From NCBI GenBank assembly GCA_016199105.1, contig JACQHI010000440.1, positions 1 through 6,387 on the forward strand: a stretch of DNA of 6,387 bases. Reading direction: 5' to 3'. Below are positions 5,681 to 6,387 of this stretch, in pieces. Origin of the DNA: Lentisphaerota bacterium. Lineage in GTDB: Bacteria > Verrucomicrobiota > Kiritimatiellia > JAAZAB01. Each line of letters begins with the position of its first letter. The stretch's first letter is position 1. Under the pieces are notes generated by a model. It worked only from the letters and a program-made list of their open reading frames with translations, did not search any database and was not told where the DNA came from. Made by a program: the position numbers and the translations under genes.

Positions 5681-5926
5681 ATGACGCATCACACCATGGA
5701 AGTGCCATCCACCACGCTCGTTCGCCATTTCGCGGAATTCCTCGCCAAGGTGCGATATGGGGGAAAAACGGTCATTGTTGTGAAAAACAAGGCGCGCGTC
5801 GCAGAATTGAGGCCATGGGTCGCTCCTGAATGCACCCTCGACACGTTGGCGGCAATATGGAACACGATATCGTCCGACGACCGGTTCGCCGACGACTTGG
5901 AACGGGTGAATCGTTCGGACCCATGA
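5681..5926 (+). CDS. Phd/YefM-like type II antitoxin, C-terminus apparently shortened
   Basis: This 81-aa protein has the layout of antitoxins that bind DNA with an N-terminal Phd/YefM fold and neutralise a toxin with the C-terminal tail. The N-terminal pattern MEVPSTTLVRHFAEFLAKVRYGGKTVIVVKNKARVAELRPW matches the family theme of a helix, then GG-x-x-V-I-V-x-x-x-x-x-x-VAEL-P. The tail has SDDRFADDLERVNRSD, as in antitoxins paired with PIN toxins, but ends abruptly at the junction with the toxin remnant. Related proteins usually continue several residues to a Trp-containing end. The start is ATG 5681, with AAAGGAGG (5667-5674) six bases upstream. It may be an orphan antitoxin able to bind its own operator or to counter related toxins elsewhere. 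Confidence 0.8.
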   Translation: MTHHTMEVPSTTLVRHFAEFLAKVRYGGKTVIVVKNKARVAELRPWVAPECTLDTLAAIWNTISSDDRFADDLERVNRSDP

Positions 5927-6069
5927 TCCCGCAAAACGACATGGCCGTCGCCGCGACGGCACGTTGTCTCGGCTACAAAGTCTTGGTCGGGCCGCGGGAC
6001 GAGTTCCATTTCCGGTCCGTGAGCCGGCTCGCCGTAGTCAGGCTGGACCGGATCGCGCACGGCAACTGA
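5923..6069 (+). pseudogene. PIN-domain (VapC-like) toxin, C-terminal remnant
   Basis: The frame beginning at ATG 5923, which overlaps the antitoxin stop as ATGA, encodes 48 aa. They match the end of VapC-type PIN ribonucleases: IPQNDMAVAATA (the usual IP.ND.wIAA.A acidic motif), then GYKVLVGPRDEFHFRSV and LAVVRL. The N-terminal MxxDTN-type Asp motif and the middle acidic residues, about 85-90 residues in all, are absent, so it cannot be an active nuclease. Similarity already begins at GP before the ATG (from 5917), inside the antitoxin's coding DNA. The present ATG is therefore probably an internal methionine, and the overlap results from a deletion that joined antitoxin codon ~80 to the toxin's last third. 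Confidence 0.72.
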
Positions 6070-6185
6070 TATGCCATGGGATTGTTGGCGTCCAACCGGT
6101 TCTGTCCCTCGCCGTTATAGATATCCTCCGGCGCCGCCTCATCCGTGAACTGATACCAGCCTTGTTTCGCGGGATATCCGATGCT
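6062..6185 (-). pseudogene. Start-less coding-like fragment, unidentified
   Basis: Read leftward from about 6180, the - strand gives GYPAKQGWYQFTDEAAPEDI, continuing YNGEGQNRLDANNPMAYQLP. The composition is typical of a soluble protein: Trp, Tyr and Asn are present and there is no Arg/Pro/Ser shadow bias. The frame has no start codon at its head: it runs out of the double-hairpin element, with a TAG at 6240-6242, and then continues only as antisense of the toxin remnant to a stop at 5973-5975. It is probably a broken piece of a gene cut by the element at 6187-6244 on one side and by the toxin remnant on the other. I do not recognise the family. Confidence 0.35.
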
Positions 6186-6186
6186 G

Positions 6187-6244
6187 TGTAGCGTCGGCCG
6201 TCTCTGGCCGATCGGATAGTGCGCCAGGGACGGCGCACTCTACA
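6187..6244. repeat. Double-hairpin REP/BIME-like element with TGTAG/CTACA ends
   Basis: The 58-bp segment starts TGTAG (6187-6191) and ends with its complement CTACA (6240-6244). Inside are two perfect hairpins. CGGCC/GGCCG (6195-6199 and 6206-6210) encloses the loop GTCTCT. AGTGCGCC/GGCGCACT (6218-6225 and 6232-6239) encloses the loop AGGGAC. The two 6-nt loops are complementary to each other except for one G-T/G-U pair, so they could form a kissing contact. It lies about 52 bp past the stop of the - strand gene at the right edge, a usual place for REP-like elements. It might also act as a terminator or as transcript protection there. Confidence 0.7.
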
Positions 6245-6296
6245 TACAACGGCTAAATATCGCGGCCATACGTCAGCGTATTTGCGCTCGCGAGTA

Positions 6297-6387
6297 CTAG
6301 GGGGCGGGCGCCGCGTTCGGGTTTTCTCGTGCATTTTTGCCGATGGTTTGTTCCCGCAGGTACGCGCGGATGGTGACGGGGTAGAAC
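6297..6387 (-). CDS. C-terminal end of an unidentified protein (5' part outside window)
   Basis: From the right edge (first full codon at 6386-6384) the - strand is open for 29 codons to TAG at 6297-6299. It reads FYPVTIRAYLREQTIGKNAR, then ENPNAAPAP. The block YPVTIRAYLREQTIGK has the composition of a folded amphipathic domain, and the Asn/Pro/Ala tail is typical of a natural C-terminus. Other frames here give biased or interrupted readings. Too little is visible for a family assignment. Downstream, 6245-6296 holds no gene and one small inverted repeat, ATACG/CGTAT. Confidence 0.55.
   Translation of the reverse strand, partial: FYPVTIRAYLREQTIGKNARENPNAAPAP

Noticed and set aside
5689..6060. 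- strand 123-codon frame opposite the antitoxin and toxin remnant
   Set aside because: The + strand has a strong Shine-Dalgarno and family patterns for both Phd/YefM and PIN; the - strand frame is their antisense.
6038..6334. - strand 98-codon frame at the right edge
   Set aside because: Its Arg-rich translation runs through the hairpin element; two other frames on the same strand give protein-like sequence for the same DNA.

Overview
The DNA is GC-rich and bacterial. It has tight gene overlaps (ATGA- and GTGA-type junctions), a system II (ResB/CcsA) cytochrome c maturation pair, and an unusual load of short palindromic repeats in and between genes. Repeat-laden genomes of this style occur in the Kiritimatiellota/Lentisphaerota side of the PVC superphylum and in some other environmental lineages. 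That placement is a weak inference, because no marker gene is present.

Layout. Positions 1-1404 (+ strand) hold the 3' end of resB and a complete ccsA, overlapping by 20 nt; together they form the heme-handling synthase of system II. ccsA carries four in-frame copies of a 27-bp palindromic unit in one loop, and resB carries a smaller in-frame repeat. A 13-bp inverted repeat at 1407-1441 separates this pair from a convergent operon.

Positions 1442-5541 (- strand) form one signalling operon, read from right to left. It starts with a PhnD-type periplasmic substrate-binding lipoprotein, followed by a membrane histidine kinase (HAMP, HisKA_3, HATPase) and then two paralogous NarL/FixJ-type response regulators joined by a 4-nt GTGA overlap. 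No ABC permease or ATPase accompanies the binding protein, so it may be the ligand-sensing part of a four-gene phosphorelay. A ~126-bp element with terminal inverted repeats sits in both larger gaps of this operon, in the same orientation. One copy has supplied the last 24 codons of the kinase.

Positions 5542-6387 look like an eroding accessory edge. They hold a Phd/YefM-like antitoxin with a good promoter, operator-like palindromes and Shine-Dalgarno. Directly fused to it is only the C-terminal third of a PIN-domain (VapC-like) toxin. Beyond that lie a start-less stretch that reads like protein on the - strand, a 58-bp double-hairpin element, and the C-terminal end of an unidentified - strand gene that runs off the window.

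The best candidates for something undescribed are the in-frame palindromic repeats inside ccsA, the paired terminal-inverted-repeat elements that punctuate the signalling operon (one caught extending a protein), and the substrate-binding-protein/kinase/double-regulator operon itself.
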